Assembly (NCBI RefSeq): GCF_000834655.1
Contig: NZ_JXQQ01000043.1
Location: 20,431-84,430 of the forward strand
Direction of reading: 5' to 3'
Source: Variovorax paradoxus
Lineage (GTDB): Bacteria; Pseudomonadota; Gammaproteobacteria; Burkholderiales; Burkholderiaceae_C
Length of the DNA stretch: 64,000 nucleotides
The notes under the pieces were generated by a model. The model did no database searches. It was not told the origin of the DNA and saw nothing but the letters and a program-made list of their open reading frames with translations. The position numbers were made by a program, and so were the translations under genes. Of the stretch, positions 52,223-60,934 are shown piece by piece. How positions within the stretch are numbered: the stretch's first letter is position 1; every line of letters starts with the position of its first letter.

Positions 52223-54535
52223 TCAAGGCAGTTCGCGCGAGGAGACCGGGTCGGCGGTGGGAGGCAGGGCGCCGCGCAACGGGCTCGGCGCGAGCTTGCG
52301 GGTGTCGGCCAGCGGCTGCGGCGGCGGAATGAGCTGCGTGCCTTCCATGCGGGTGCTGCCGCTTCCGCGGTTGTTCGAGCGCTGCAGCGACAGGTCGGGC
52401 ACCACGGGTGCGGCGTCCACGCCGCGCAGCATGATGTTGTCGGTGTTCGGCTGCGTCTGGATCTGCTGGCCCCGGATCTCGTCGTAGCGGTCGTAGGCGA
52501 AGGCCTCGGTCGAGGCGCCGTCGCGCATCACCGCGGGGCGCAGGAACATCATGAGATTGCTCTTGTTGCGCGTGCGGTTCTCGTTCTTGAACAGGTTGCC
52601 CAGCACCGGGATGTCGCCGGCCAGCGGCACCTTCTCGATGTTGTTGTTGTAGGTGTCGGAGAGCAGGCCGCCCAGCATGACCAGGCCGCCGTCTTCCACC
52701 AGCACGCTCGACTCGATCGAGCGCTTGTTGGTGGTCGGTCCGTTGGGGTTGCTCAGCGAGTTCTGGTCGACGGTCGAGGTCTCCTGGAAGATCGTCATCC
52801 GCACCGTGCCGTTCTCGTTGATGGTCGGTCGCACGCGCAGCGTGAGGCCCACGTCCTTGCGCTCCACGGTGGTGAACGGGTTCACGCCCACCGAGCCCGA
52901 GGTGCTGGCGTAGGAGCCGGTGGGGAAGGGCACGTTCTGGCCGATGATGATCTTGGCTTCTTCGTTGTCCAGTGTCAGCAGGTTGGGCGTGGAGAGCACG
53001 TTGGCGTCGCCGTCGCTGTTGAAGAAGTTGGCGATCGCGCCCAGGATGTACTGGCCGCCGATCTTGCCGGCGATGCCCAGGTTCAGCCCCGGCTGGATCG
53101 AGCCCGCCAGGCCCGCGGCATTGCGCGTGGCCAGCGCCTGGGTCAGCGCCAGGATGTTCATCTTGTTGAGGCTGGAGTTGGTGCCGATGACCGCGTTGTT
53201 GCCCAACGCGCTCTGCCACTGGACACCGAAGTTCGCGGCCTTGTTCGCGCTCACCTCGACGATCAGCGCCTCGATCATCACCTGCGCGCGCCGGCCGTCG
53301 AGCTTGTCGATCACCGCGCGCATCTGCCGGTACTGCGGCTCGGGCGCGGTGATGATTAGCGAGTTGGTCGACGGGTCGGCCTGGATCTGGCCGCCGGTCG
53401 AGGGCTGGTTGGCGTTGTTCAGCGGCGCGTTGGCGGCCGGCGAGCCGCTCTGACCGCTGCCGCTCAGGCTGTTCTGGTTGTTCTGCTGGAAGCTGGCCTG
53501 CTGCGGCGCGGGGCTGGTGCCGCCACCGCCGGCGGCACCGGGCGTGCCCGGCGTGGACTGCTGGTTCGCCGCCATTGCGGCGCGCAGCGTGGCGGCCAGG
53601 CGCACCGCATCGGCGTTCTTCAGATACACCACGTAGATGTTGCCCGCCAGGCCGTTGCTGCTTTCCACGGGCGGACGATCGAGCTTCTCGACCAGCGTGC
53701 GAACCAGTTGCGCGCGCGCCGGGTTGGCGGCGCGCAGGATCAGTGCGTTGCTGCGCGGATCGGCCAGGAGCGTGGTGCGGAACGACGCATCGACCGCGCC
53801 CGGCGCAGCACCGGGCGCCGCGCCCGAGCCGCTGCCGTCGACCAGCCGCTGCACGAGCGGCAGCAGGTCGCTCGCCACCGAGTGCTTGAGCGGGATGATC
53901 TCGATGTCCGATGCATTGGGCACGTCGAGCGCCGCGATGATGCGCGCGAGCCGGCGCATGTTGTCGGCGTAGTCGGTGATCACGAGCGAGTTGTTGCCCG
54001 GGTTCACGTTGATGGTGTTGTTCGGCGGAATCAGCGGACGCAGCACCGGCAGCAGGCTGTTGGGCGACTCGTAGTTGAGCCGGAAGATCTGCGTGACGAT
54101 CTGGTTGCTGCCCGACGAAGCGGTGGCGCCGATCGAGGTGTTGACCGTGCTGCTCTGCAGCTTGGCGTCGGCCTCGGGCACCACCTTGTAGAGGCCGTCG
54201 GCCTCCACCACCGCAAAGCCCTGCAGGCGCAGCGCCGAGGCGAACTGGTTGAAGGCGGCGGCCGGCTGGATGGCCCGGTCGGTGACCAGGTTCATCGTGC
54301 CCTTCACGCGCGGATCGACCACCACGTCGCGCCCGGTGACCACCGCCATGGTGCGGGCCACGGCCTCGATGTCGGCATTGGAGAAGTTGAGCGTGATCGG
54401 CTCGCCGCGGCGCGGCGCGTCGCCCTGCGCGAAGGCAGGCGGCAGCACCTGCAGGAAGGACGCCGCGATCAGCAGGCGCGCCGCGAGTGCGACGATGCCC
54501 AGGCGTGCGCCAGGCGAGGACAGTGGCTTCATCAT
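52223..54535 (-). CDS. gspD: Type II secretion outer-membrane secretin GspD
   Basis: A 770-residue secretin with a signal peptide (MMKPLSSPGARLG..., cut near AFA at about 35). N0 domain starts ITLNFSNADIEAVARTMAVV; three N1-N3 repeats follow (VYLKNADAVRLAATLRAAM in N3, then a Gln/Asn/Ser-rich linker from about 360). The secretin domain includes VMIEALIVEVS, ANVLSTPNLLTLDNEEAKI and VLVEDGGLVMLGGLLSD. The tail is Pro-rich. It forms the outer-membrane channel; no pilotin gene is adjacent. Confidence 0.95.
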   Translation of the reverse strand: MMKPLSSPGARLGIVALAARLLIAASFLQVLPPAFAQGDAPRRGEPITLNFSNADIEAVARTMAVVTGRDVVVDPRVKGTMNLVTDRAIQPAAAFNQFASALRLQGFAVVEADGLYKVVPEADAKLQSSTVNTSIGATASSGSNQIVTQIFRLNYESPNSLLPVLRPLIPPNNTINVNPGNNSLVITDYADNMRRLARIIAALDVPNASDIEIIPLKHSVASDLLPLVQRLVDGSGSGAAPGAAPGAVDASFRTTLLADPRSNALILRAANPARAQLVRTLVEKLDRPPVESSNGLAGNIYVVYLKNADAVRLAATLRAAMAANQQSTPGTPGAAGGGGTSPAPQQASFQQNNQNSLSGSGQSGSPAANAPLNNANQPSTGGQIQADPSTNSLIITAPEPQYRQMRAVIDKLDGRRAQVMIEALIVEVSANKAANFGVQWQSALGNNAVIGTNSSLNKMNILALTQALATRNAAGLAGSIQPGLNLGIAGKIGGQYILGAIANFFNSDGDANVLSTPNLLTLDNEEAKIIIGQNVPFPTGSYASTSGSVGVNPFTTVERKDVGLTLRVRPTINENGTVRMTIFQETSTVDQNSLSNPNGPTTNKRSIESSVLVEDGGLVMLGGLLSDTYNNNIEKVPLAGDIPVLGNLFKNENRTRNKSNLMMFLRPAVMRDGASTEAFAYDRYDEIRGQQIQTQPNTDNIMLRGVDAAPVVPDLSLQRSNNRGSGSTRMEGTQLIPPPQPLADTRKLAPSPLRGALPPTADPVSSRELP

Positions 54536-54537
54536 GG

Positions 54538-55347
54538 TCAACCCAGGGTGATGATCGAACGCGCGTTGTCGCGTCGTCCGATGATGTTCAACAAATTGGA
54601 AAGAGCGTCTTCGCGGCCGGCCGCGGCACTGGCTTCGCCGTTGAAGCGGAAGGCGGTGCCGCTCCAGCTGCCGCTGCCGTTCAGCTGCAGGCTGCCTTCG
54701 CGCGTGCTCAGGAGCAGCGTGGGGCTGTTGCCGCCTTCGAGCGAGAGCCGGTAGCTGCCCATCGGCTTGAGCGTCGACAGGCTGGACGAAACATCGGTGG
54801 CGTCGAGCGTGGCCTGGCCCGCGATGCGCAGCACCGGGCCGTCCCACTGCAGCGAGAACGCCTTGGTGGAGATGTCGAGCGCGCCGTCGAGCTTGAGCGT
54901 GTTCCACGGCGCGCCCAGGCCCGTGAGCATCGTGGCGGGCCAGCGCGAGCGGCCGTCCTGCCAGTCGACCTTGACGCCGTTGCCGCGCGGGCTGGCCTTG
55001 AGTTCGAGCGGGCGGGGAGCGCAGCAGGGCAGATCGAGCGAAGCGAAGATGCCGCTGAAGCTCGGCCGCAGGCGCCAGTGCAGGAGTCCCGGCAGCGAGA
55101 TGGCCTGCGCGCTGCCGGAGCCGCTGGCGAACACCACGGCCGCCGCGCCGTTCCAGACGGTGCCGCGCGGGTTGACCAGCAGCAGCCGGCCCTGGCTCCA
55201 GCTCGACAGCGCCGAGGCGAGCCAGCGCGCGGGTGCGAAAAGCACCACCGCGAGCACCGCGCCGATCGCGATGCCAAGGAGCGCCCAGCGCCAGCCGCGC
55301 CGCGGCTTGGGCTCGGAAAGAGCGGAAAGAGGGGCGCGCGTCACCAT
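54538..55347 (-). CDS. gspN: Type II secretion protein GspN
   Basis: A 269-residue inner-membrane-anchored periplasmic protein. One N-terminal hydrophobic helix (about 20-40: WALLGIAIGAVLAVVLFAPA) is followed by the T2SSN domain (RLLLVNPRGTVWNGAA, LPGLLHWRLRP). It contributes to the periplasmic part of the machine in the groups that have it. It sits 2 bases before gspD and 10 bases after gspM. Confidence 0.88.
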   Translation of the reverse strand: MVTRAPLSALSEPKPRRGWRWALLGIAIGAVLAVVLFAPARWLASALSSWSQGRLLLVNPRGTVWNGAAAVVFASGSGSAQAISLPGLLHWRLRPSFSGIFASLDLPCCAPRPLELKASPRGNGVKVDWQDGRSRWPATMLTGLGAPWNTLKLDGALDISTKAFSLQWDGPVLRIAGQATLDATDVSSSLSTLKPMGSYRLSLEGGNSPTLLLSTREGSLQLNGSGSWSGTAFRFNGEASAAAGREDALSNLLNIIGRRDNARSIITLG

Positions 55348-55357
55348 GCAAGGCTGT

Positions 55358-55894
55358 TCATCGGGGGGCGGGCAGCGCCATCACGACCGTGCCCTCCCAG
55401 CGGACTTGCGGGAGCAGCGGGGCGTCCTTGCTGCCTGGTACCGGCGTGGCGGCGGGCGCGCGCGTCAAGTGCACTTCGCGCGGGACCGCATGGGCATTGC
55501 CTCGCGCCTGGGCGAGCCACTGCGCGACGGTGCTGGCGGGCGTGGCGCGCAGCGTGATGGTGGCGCCGTCGCCACCGGCCGTCATGAGCTGCGCGTTGTT
55601 GACGCCCAGGCCTTCGCGCACCGAAGTCTCCAGCGATCGCAGCGCTTCGTCGCGGGCGAGCCGGGGTTGCGATTGCAGCGCTTTCGCGCGGTTCTGCAAT
55701 GTGGCCATCTGCTGCAGTTGCGCATCGAGCTGCGCGTGTTCGGCCGGTGCCGCGGCCAGCGTGCGCAACGCGGGAGCGAGCGCAATCCACCAAAGCAAGG
55801 CCAGGGCCACCAGCGCGATGGCCGCGCCGACCATCTGGCGCTCGCGCGTTGCAAGGGCGGCCCAACGGGCCTTGAGTTGTTCGCTGAAGTTCAT
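55358..55894 (-). CDS. gspM: Type II secretion protein GspM
   Basis: A 178-residue inner-membrane protein: a short cytoplasmic tail (MNFSEQLKARWAALATRERQ), one helix (VGAAIALVALALLWWIALAP), a coiled-coil-like stretch (AEHAQLDAQLQQMATLQNRAK) and a periplasmic ferredoxin-like domain. It pairs with GspL in the inner-membrane platform. Its ATG overlaps the gspL stop by 4 bases. Confidence 0.9.
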   Translation of the reverse strand: MNFSEQLKARWAALATRERQMVGAAIALVALALLWWIALAPALRTLAAAPAEHAQLDAQLQQMATLQNRAKALQSQPRLARDEALRSLETSVREGLGVNNAQLMTAGGDGATITLRATPASTVAQWLAQARGNAHAVPREVHLTRAPAATPVPGSKDAPLLPQVRWEGTVVMALPAPR

Positions 55895-57102
55895 CGGGTG
55901 GCCTCGGCCTGCACGAGCAGCAGGTCGCCCTCGGTGCGCACGTTGTAGCCGCGCGGCGCCATCGCGCCGGTGATCTGCGAGACCTCCGAGGGCTGCAAGC
56001 CGAGGCCGCGCAGGCGCAGCTGGCCGCCGCTGTAGTCGACGGCCGAAGGCGTGCGGCCGGGCGGGAGGTTGGTGGCGAGTGCGCCGACCATCGGTTCGAA
56101 ATCGGTCGCGGCCACGTCACCCACGGCCTGCTGAAGCGCCGCGACTTCGCGCGTCATCTGCAGTTGCGGGTCGACCACGATCTTCACCGAGGGAAAGGTC
56201 TGCGTGAGGATGACCTTGGCGGCCTGCCGCTTGGACTCGAGCGCGTTGCGCTCTTTCCAGGCCCAGGCATTGAGGCCGATGAGCTGGGTCAGCAGCAGCA
56301 CGACGACGCCCCAGCGCGCGGCACGCCATTCGGGCGCATAGCGCAGGGTCTGCACCACCGAGGCGAATTTCTTGCCGGCGCGCGCGCGGCCCGTGGCGGC
56401 GAGATCGAACTGCGCGAGCTCCCACGGCGTGCGCGCGGCGTTGAGCCAGCGCTGCGGCGCCTGCACGATCGGCACGCGTCGCTCCAGCAGGTGCTCGGCG
56501 GCCTCGGCGACCGCGGGCTCGGTGGTGATGACGGCGGTGTCCAGCGGCAGGCTGCCCGAGAGCGCGAGACCTGCGCCGGCCAGCGGCAGCGAGACGACGC
56601 CATCGGCATCGCACACGGTCAGCTGCGGTGCCTCGGGTTCGCCGGTGATCTGCAGCAGCGGCGGGCCATCGGCCGGCAGCGGTGCGAATTCGGGAACGAT
56701 GCGCACGACGCGGCGGCCGGCTGCTTCGAGCCCCTGCACGACGCTGCGCAGCCAGATGCGGTTGCAGGCGGCTACCCACACCGGCCCACCGGCCTTGGCA
56801 TCGGGCTCCAGCGCGAAGTGCAGCGCCTCGGGGTCGTCGAGCAGGTGTTCTTCGAGCAGGCCGTCGAGCACGAGGCGCAGCTTCGATGCGCTGCCCATGC
56901 TGCCCTTGGGCAGCGTGACGCGGTGCCACGACAGCGCCGCCGAAGGAATGCCCAGCGTGACTTCGCTGCCCGAAGGCAGGAGTGCCAGCAACGCACGGCC
57001 CTGGTTGCGCAAGGCAATGCCGTCGTCGCCGGCCTGGGCCCAGTCGTACTCACCCGCGGCGTCGGCCGGAGGCAGTGGGGCAATGAGCAGCAGCGGGGTC
57101 AT
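55891..57102 (-). CDS. gspL: Type II secretion protein GspL
   Basis: A 403-residue platform protein. The cytoplasmic actin-like domain (1-245: GIPSAALSWHRVTLPKG, VAACNRIWLRSVVQGLEA) would bind GspE. One membrane helix at about 255-275 (WGVVVLLLTQLIGLNAWAW) is followed by the periplasmic part (LRLRGLGLQPSEVSQI). It starts after a 128-base AT-rich gap, so it may open a second transcript (gspL-M-N-D-E-F). Confidence 0.92.
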   Translation of the reverse strand: MTPLLLIAPLPPADAAGEYDWAQAGDDGIALRNQGRALLALLPSGSEVTLGIPSAALSWHRVTLPKGSMGSASKLRLVLDGLLEEHLLDDPEALHFALEPDAKAGGPVWVAACNRIWLRSVVQGLEAAGRRVVRIVPEFAPLPADGPPLLQITGEPEAPQLTVCDADGVVSLPLAGAGLALSGSLPLDTAVITTEPAVAEAAEHLLERRVPIVQAPQRWLNAARTPWELAQFDLAATGRARAGKKFASVVQTLRYAPEWRAARWGVVVLLLTQLIGLNAWAWKERNALESKRQAAKVILTQTFPSVKIVVDPQLQMTREVAALQQAVGDVAATDFEPMVGALATNLPPGRTPSAVDYSGGQLRLRGLGLQPSEVSQITGAMAPRGYNVRTEGDLLLVQAEATR

Positions 57103-57230
57103 GGAGGGGTGTCGGAAAAGCCGGTGATTGTAGGAGGGCGTCTGACAGTCGATTGCTATTGTTTAAATAGCATAGTTGACAGATGTGACGGGCGTTATAA
57201 GGCTTTTTGATCAATATATGTAAACAACAC
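57103..57230 (-). promoter_or_regulatory. AT-rich gap before gspL with a small inverted repeat
   Basis: This is the only sizeable gap within the gsp run. It is far more AT-rich than its surroundings. It contains TGCTATT/AATAGCA (57154-57172, 7-base arms, 5-base loop) and TATAAC on the minus strand. A promoter for gspL-M-N-D-E-F is plausible, but no convincing -35/-10 pair with normal spacing was found. Confidence 0.35.
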
Positions 57231-58235
57231 TCAGGGTTTAGCCGGAGAGGTTGTTGCGCCGGCGCCGCGGGTGCGCCAGACCGTCGTCACCGTGACACCG
57301 TTTCGCTGCAGGAGCGAGTGCTCCTCGACCCAGGTGCGGTCCAGGCGTAATCGCCCATAGACCTCGAAGTACTGGGTGCCTACGCCGTGCTGGGCGGCAT
57401 TGAAGCGGGAGCCGCCGCTGGGCAGCCCGGCGTTGGCCTCGTCGATGGTCTTGAAATAGGAGCGGGTGCGCTTCTCGACCAGTTGCCGCGCGCTGGCGAT
57501 CGGCAGGTTCTCCATGCTGGCGCTGATGGCCTCGGCGCTCGCGGTGTTGAGGTTGAGCGTGGTGCGCACCGGCAGGACCGTCACGTAGGGCTCGATGGCC
57601 GCGGCCGTCGACGGCGAGAGCCCGAGCCACACCAGCTGCGAGACCTCTTGCGGCATCAGCGGCGCATTGCCGGCGTCGCCCCCGCCGGAGGCCTCGTCGG
57701 TGCCGGTGGACAGCGCCCTGGTGAGCCCGGTCGTCATCTGCGCGAGTTCCGAGGCCGGCAGGCCCAGCAGGTTGAAGAGCCGGGTGAACGTCGCGACGCT
57801 GGCCGGCACCGGCTTGCCCGCATCGACCAGCGACAGCACGTTGAGCTTGGACTGCGCATCGACGATCCGGCCCGAAAGAAAGGCGTCGGGCAGGCCTTCG
57901 AGGTTGTCGCTCGCCACGTTCTTTTCGGCCGAGAGAAAGCTGGTGAGCCGCGCCTCTTCGAGCGGCACCGCCCAAGGTTCGCCCAGGTGGTCGGGGCCGC
58001 CGGCGCGGCCGTCCTCGGCAAGGATCAGGCGCGACCAGTCGAGCGCGCCGATCAGCACCCAGGCCGCCTGCACGCGCGCGCGCTCGGCGCCTTCGACTTC
58101 GGCCGCGCGCCATTGCTGCCAGAGTGCGGCCGCGGAGAAGGTGGCCACGAGCATCACGGTCAGCATCGCGGCGAGCAGTGCGGCGCCGGACTGGCGGCAT
58201 GCATGGCGTGCGAATGCAGGAGCGCGTCTCGTCAT
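57231..58235 (-). CDS. gspK: Type II secretion minor pseudopilin GspK
   Basis: A 334-residue large minor pseudopilin, the tip component. The N-terminal class III-like leader and helix read GAALLAAMLTVMLVATFSAA, followed by the large globular domain with NLEGLPDAFLSGRIVDAQSKLN and TLNLNTASAEAISASM. The missing Glu at mature position 5 is normal for GspK. The start at 58235 overlaps the gspJ stop by 4 bases; the stop TGA is at 57231. Confidence 0.92.
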   Translation of the reverse strand: MTRRAPAFARHACRQSGAALLAAMLTVMLVATFSAAALWQQWRAAEVEGAERARVQAAWVLIGALDWSRLILAEDGRAGGPDHLGEPWAVPLEEARLTSFLSAEKNVASDNLEGLPDAFLSGRIVDAQSKLNVLSLVDAGKPVPASVATFTRLFNLLGLPASELAQMTTGLTRALSTGTDEASGGGDAGNAPLMPQEVSQLVWLGLSPSTAAAIEPYVTVLPVRTTLNLNTASAEAISASMENLPIASARQLVEKRTRSYFKTIDEANAGLPSGGSRFNAAQHGVGTQYFEVYGRLRLDRTWVEEHSLLQRNGVTVTTVWRTRGAGATTSPAKP

Positions 58236-58909
58236 GACCGCGCGCCCCCCACGATCGGCTTGACCCAGTCGCGCGTGAGCGTGCCCGACAGCCCGTTGCC
58301 CGGCGGCAGGCTGATCACCAGGCGCACGCCGTCGGGCATGTTGACGATCGGGCCGGCGGGGGTGGCCGGATTGGCGGGCGTCGGAGGCAGCGAGCTCGCG
58401 GGGGTCCAGTTGTTGTCGCGGAAGTAATAGAGCTGCCAGCTGCTGGTGGGCATCAGCGCGACGTCGTTGTAGCCGCCGGCTTGCGTTCCGCCGTCCTGCG
58501 CCCAGGAGGCCGCGAGGTTCCAGGCCTGCTGCCATTCACCGCGCGTGGTGAAGGCCTGCGACTGCCAGCGCTGCCAGCGCGGGCCTTCGACGCCCGGCCG
58601 CAGCGTCCAGGCCACCACCTGCATGCTCGGCGCCATCGGGTCGCTGCCGCGGCGCGTGAGCCGCAGCACGTTGCCGTCCCAGTCGATGGGGCGGGTCTGC
58701 GCGATGGAGGTCACCGCGTCGAGGTCGGCGCCCCATTGGGCAAGCGTGGCCTGCAGGGTCAGGATGGCGTCGGCGCGCTGCTGGTTCTGCGTGGTGGCGC
58801 GCGACATGCTGTCCAGGCCGCGCCAGCTCACGAGCGAGAGCAGGGCCATCACCGAGATGGCCACGAGCAGCTCGATCAGCGTGAAGCCGCGCGACGTCTG
58901 GGTCTTCAT
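58232..58909 (-). CDS. gspJ: Type II secretion minor pseudopilin GspJ
   Basis: A 225-residue minor pseudopilin. The prepilin leader ends at G8, RG/FTLIELLVAISVMALLSL, and the globular part has DWDGNVLRLTRRGSDP and WQRWQSQAFTTRGEWQQ. It joins GspI and GspK at the pseudopilus tip. Its start shares one base with the gspI stop. Confidence 0.92.
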   Translation of the reverse strand: MKTQTSRGFTLIELLVAISVMALLSLVSWRGLDSMSRATTQNQQRADAILTLQATLAQWGADLDAVTSIAQTRPIDWDGNVLRLTRRGSDPMAPSMQVVAWTLRPGVEGPRWQRWQSQAFTTRGEWQQAWNLAASWAQDGGTQAGGYNDVALMPTSSWQLYYFRDNNWTPASSLPPTPANPATPAGPIVNMPDGVRLVISLPPGNGLSGTLTRDWVKPIVGGARS

Positions 58910-59292
58910 CAGAAGCGCCCCACCACGGTCGAGATGCGCAGGATCGGCGCATCGCCTTCGTCGCGCACCTGCACGTCCACGCGCCGGAAGTTCGGGTTGA
59001 GCGTGGGCACGGTCGAGGTCGTCACGTTGAACGAGACGCCCGCCTGCACGCAGATGGAGCCCGAGTCGCCCACGGCCGGCATCTGCCGTGCGAGGCGGGC
59101 CTTGGCAAGTTCGTTTTCGGCGCAGAGGTCCGCCAGCACGAGGTCGGACTGGCGCTGCGCATTGCGCGTGAGCGACATGGTGGCCTGCGAGCCCGCGGCC
59201 AGCGCGAGCGCGACGATGCCCAGCGCGATCAGCACTTCGATCAGCGTGAAGCCGCCGTTGGCCGATGCCCTTTTTCGGCGCCGCAGTCTCAT
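58909..59292 (-). CDS. gspI: Type II secretion minor pseudopilin GspI
   Basis: A 127-residue minor pseudopilin. The leader is cut after G14: GG/FTLIEVLIALGIVALAL. LADLCAENELAKARLARQMP follows, as in the family. Start at 59292. It overlaps gspH by 4 bases. Confidence 0.9.
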   Translation of the reverse strand: MRLRRRKRASANGGFTLIEVLIALGIVALALAAGSQATMSLTRNAQRQSDLVLADLCAENELAKARLARQMPAVGDSGSICVQAGVSFNVTTSTVPTLNPNFRRVDVQVRDEGDAPILRISTVVGRF

Positions 59293-59762
59293 GGCACGGG
59301 GAAGACGGTGAAGGGGCGCAGCCCGTCGGTGGCGATGCGCAGCGCGCGCGCGGGCGGGCCGGCGGAATAGAGCGTGATCTGTTGCGCCGCGATGATTGGA
59401 TCGGGCCCCAGCTGCAGCGCCGGAACCAGCGTGCCGTTGCCCAGCGCAGCCTGTGCGGTGATGCCTTCGGCGACCCACCCGCTGGGGATCGCATCGGCAG
59501 GAAGGCCGTCGAAGACGAAGCTGCCTTCGACGGGGCGCCACCGCACGGCGACGCCGCTGGCCCGCGACTGGGCGCGGGCGGATTCGAGGAGGGCGGCGAG
59601 CCGGTCGGCTTCGCGGTCGAGCTTGGCGGCGCTGCTGTCGCGCATGGCAAAACTCACGCTGGCGGTGGCGATCGCGATGATCGCGATCACGATGATCAGC
59701 TCGAGCAGCGTGAAGCCGCGCGCCGTGGCGTTGCCGCTATTGCCAGCTGCCGATGTCGGCAT
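59289..59762 (-). CDS. gspH: Type II secretion minor pseudopilin GspH
   Basis: A 157-residue minor pseudopilin. Leader cut after G16: RG/FTLLELIIVIAIIAIA. The globular part has DRLAALLESARAQSRASGVAVRW. The start at 59762 is preferred because GAGGG lies at the right distance; an in-frame ATG at 59789 has no such site. It overlaps the gspG end by 26 bases. Confidence 0.9.
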   Translation of the reverse strand: MPTSAAGNSGNATARGFTLLELIIVIAIIAIATASVSFAMRDSSAAKLDREADRLAALLESARAQSRASGVAVRWRPVEGSFVFDGLPADAIPSGWVAEGITAQAALGNGTLVPALQLGPDPIIAAQQITLYSAGPPARALRIATDGLRPFTVFPVP

Positions 59763-60177
59763 TCTTGCCCTCGCCGCCGTTCTGTCCATCGGCGCCGAAC
59801 GAGAGCACGTCGATTTCGCCCTTGATGCCCGGGTTCATGTACTGGTAGGGGTGGCCCCACGGATCGTTGGGCAGCTTCTCGACGTAGGGCTTCCAGTTCG
59901 GGGCGGCCGGACCGACGGTGGGGCGCGTCAGCAGCGCCTGCAGGCCCTGTTCGGCGGTCGGGTAGCGCTGGTTGTCCAGGCGATAGAGCTTGAGCGCCTG
60001 CATCAGGTTGTTGATGTCGGTGCGGGCGGCGGTCACGCGGGCGTCGTCGGCGCGCTCGATCACGTTCGGCACGATCAGCGCGGCGAGCACGCCGATGATG
60101 ACCAGCACCACCATCAGTTCGATCAGCGTGAAGCCGCGCTGGGCGGTCCGGGAAGCGGCACGAAGGAATTTGTTCAT
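59737..60177 (-). CDS. gspG: Type II secretion major pseudopilin GspG
   Basis: A 146-residue major pseudopilin. Leader cut after G15: RG/FTLIELMVVLVIIGVLAAL; then LKLYRLDNQRYPTAEQGL and PNDPWGHPYQYMNPG, the calcium-binding family end (SFGADGQNGGEG). First gene of the minus-strand gsp run and divergent from gspC with 49 bases between them. A prepilin peptidase gene is not in the window. Confidence 0.95.
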   Translation of the reverse strand: MNKFLRAASRTAQRGFTLIELMVVLVIIGVLAALIVPNVIERADDARVTAARTDINNLMQALKLYRLDNQRYPTAEQGLQALLTRPTVGPAAPNWKPYVEKLPNDPWGHPYQYMNPGIKGEIDVLSFGADGQNGGEGKNADIGSWQ

Positions 60178-60226
60178 AGGTTGGGCGACATGATTCGGAA
60201 AGCGCGCTGCATGATAATCCGCGCCC

Positions 60227-60865
60227 ATGACAAGTCCTTACTCCGCCGCCCGCTGGCATGCCCCACTTGCAACAACGGGGCTTTGGGCGCTGGCCGCTGG
60301 CGCCGCGGTGTTCTGGGCCTTGCGCCTGTCCTCGCCGGCCGACGCGGTGGCCGCCGCGGCCGCGATGCCGCGGCCTTCGGTCACGGCGGATGCAGAGGCG
60401 GTCGGGCGATTGCTCGGCGTGGTCTCCGCGCAGGCCGCCGCGCCTGCCGCCCCCGAGGCGGCCAGCCGCTTCGCGCTGGTGGGCGTGGTGGCGGATCCGT
60501 CGAACCAGGGCGCCGCGCTGATCGCCATCGACGGCAAGCCGCCCAAGCCATTCCGCGTCGGCTCGCGCGTCGGCGACAACTACGTGCTGCAGTCGGTGGG
60601 CGTGCGCGCCGCGACGCTCGGTGCGCAGGTCGATGGACCGCCAGCGTTCACGCTGCAACTGCCGGTGCGCGCGCCGATCAGCGTGGGCTTGCCGCCGCCG
60701 CCGATCTCCGGCGTGTCGCCCGCACCGGTGCCGGCACAGCGGGTGGCCGGGGTGTTGCCGTCCACCATGCCTACTGTGGTGACGCCGCCCCCGACACCTC
60801 AGCCCGACACGTCGCAGCAACAACCGCCGCAAGGGCAGGCGCCGGCGCAAGCGGCCGCGCAGTAG
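60227..60865 (+). CDS. gspC: Type II secretion inner-membrane protein GspC
   Basis: A 212-residue protein. One N-terminal membrane helix (TTGLWALAAGAAVFWAL), then the homology region (RFALVGVVADPSNQGAALIAIDGKPPKPFRVGSRVGDNYVLQSVG). A Pro/Gln-rich tail replaces the PDZ or coiled-coil end of longer GspC proteins. It links the inner platform to the GspD secretin. Divergence from gspG is usual in Burkholderiales. GATAAT at 60213 lies so near the start that a very short leader is likely. Confidence 0.85.
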   Translation: MTSPYSAARWHAPLATTGLWALAAGAAVFWALRLSSPADAVAAAAAMPRPSVTADAEAVGRLLGVVSAQAAAPAAPEAASRFALVGVVADPSNQGAALIAIDGKPPKPFRVGSRVGDNYVLQSVGVRAATLGAQVDGPPAFTLQLPVRAPISVGLPPPPISGVSPAPVPAQRVAGVLPSTMPTVVTPPPTPQPDTSQQQPPQGQAPAQAAAQ

Positions 60866-60885
60866 CGCGATGCACGCATGAATTG

Positions 60886-60913
60886 AAAAAGCCGGCTGCA
60901 TGCCGGCTTTTTT
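60886..60913. terminator. Bidirectional rho-independent terminator between gspC and ilvA
   Basis: AAAAAGCCGGC / GCCGGCTTTTT form an 11-base stem with loop TGCAT, flanked by A and T runs, so it can end transcription of both convergent genes. Confidence 0.9.
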
Positions 60914-60934
60914 GTTGTTCGCGATGGCCGCGCT

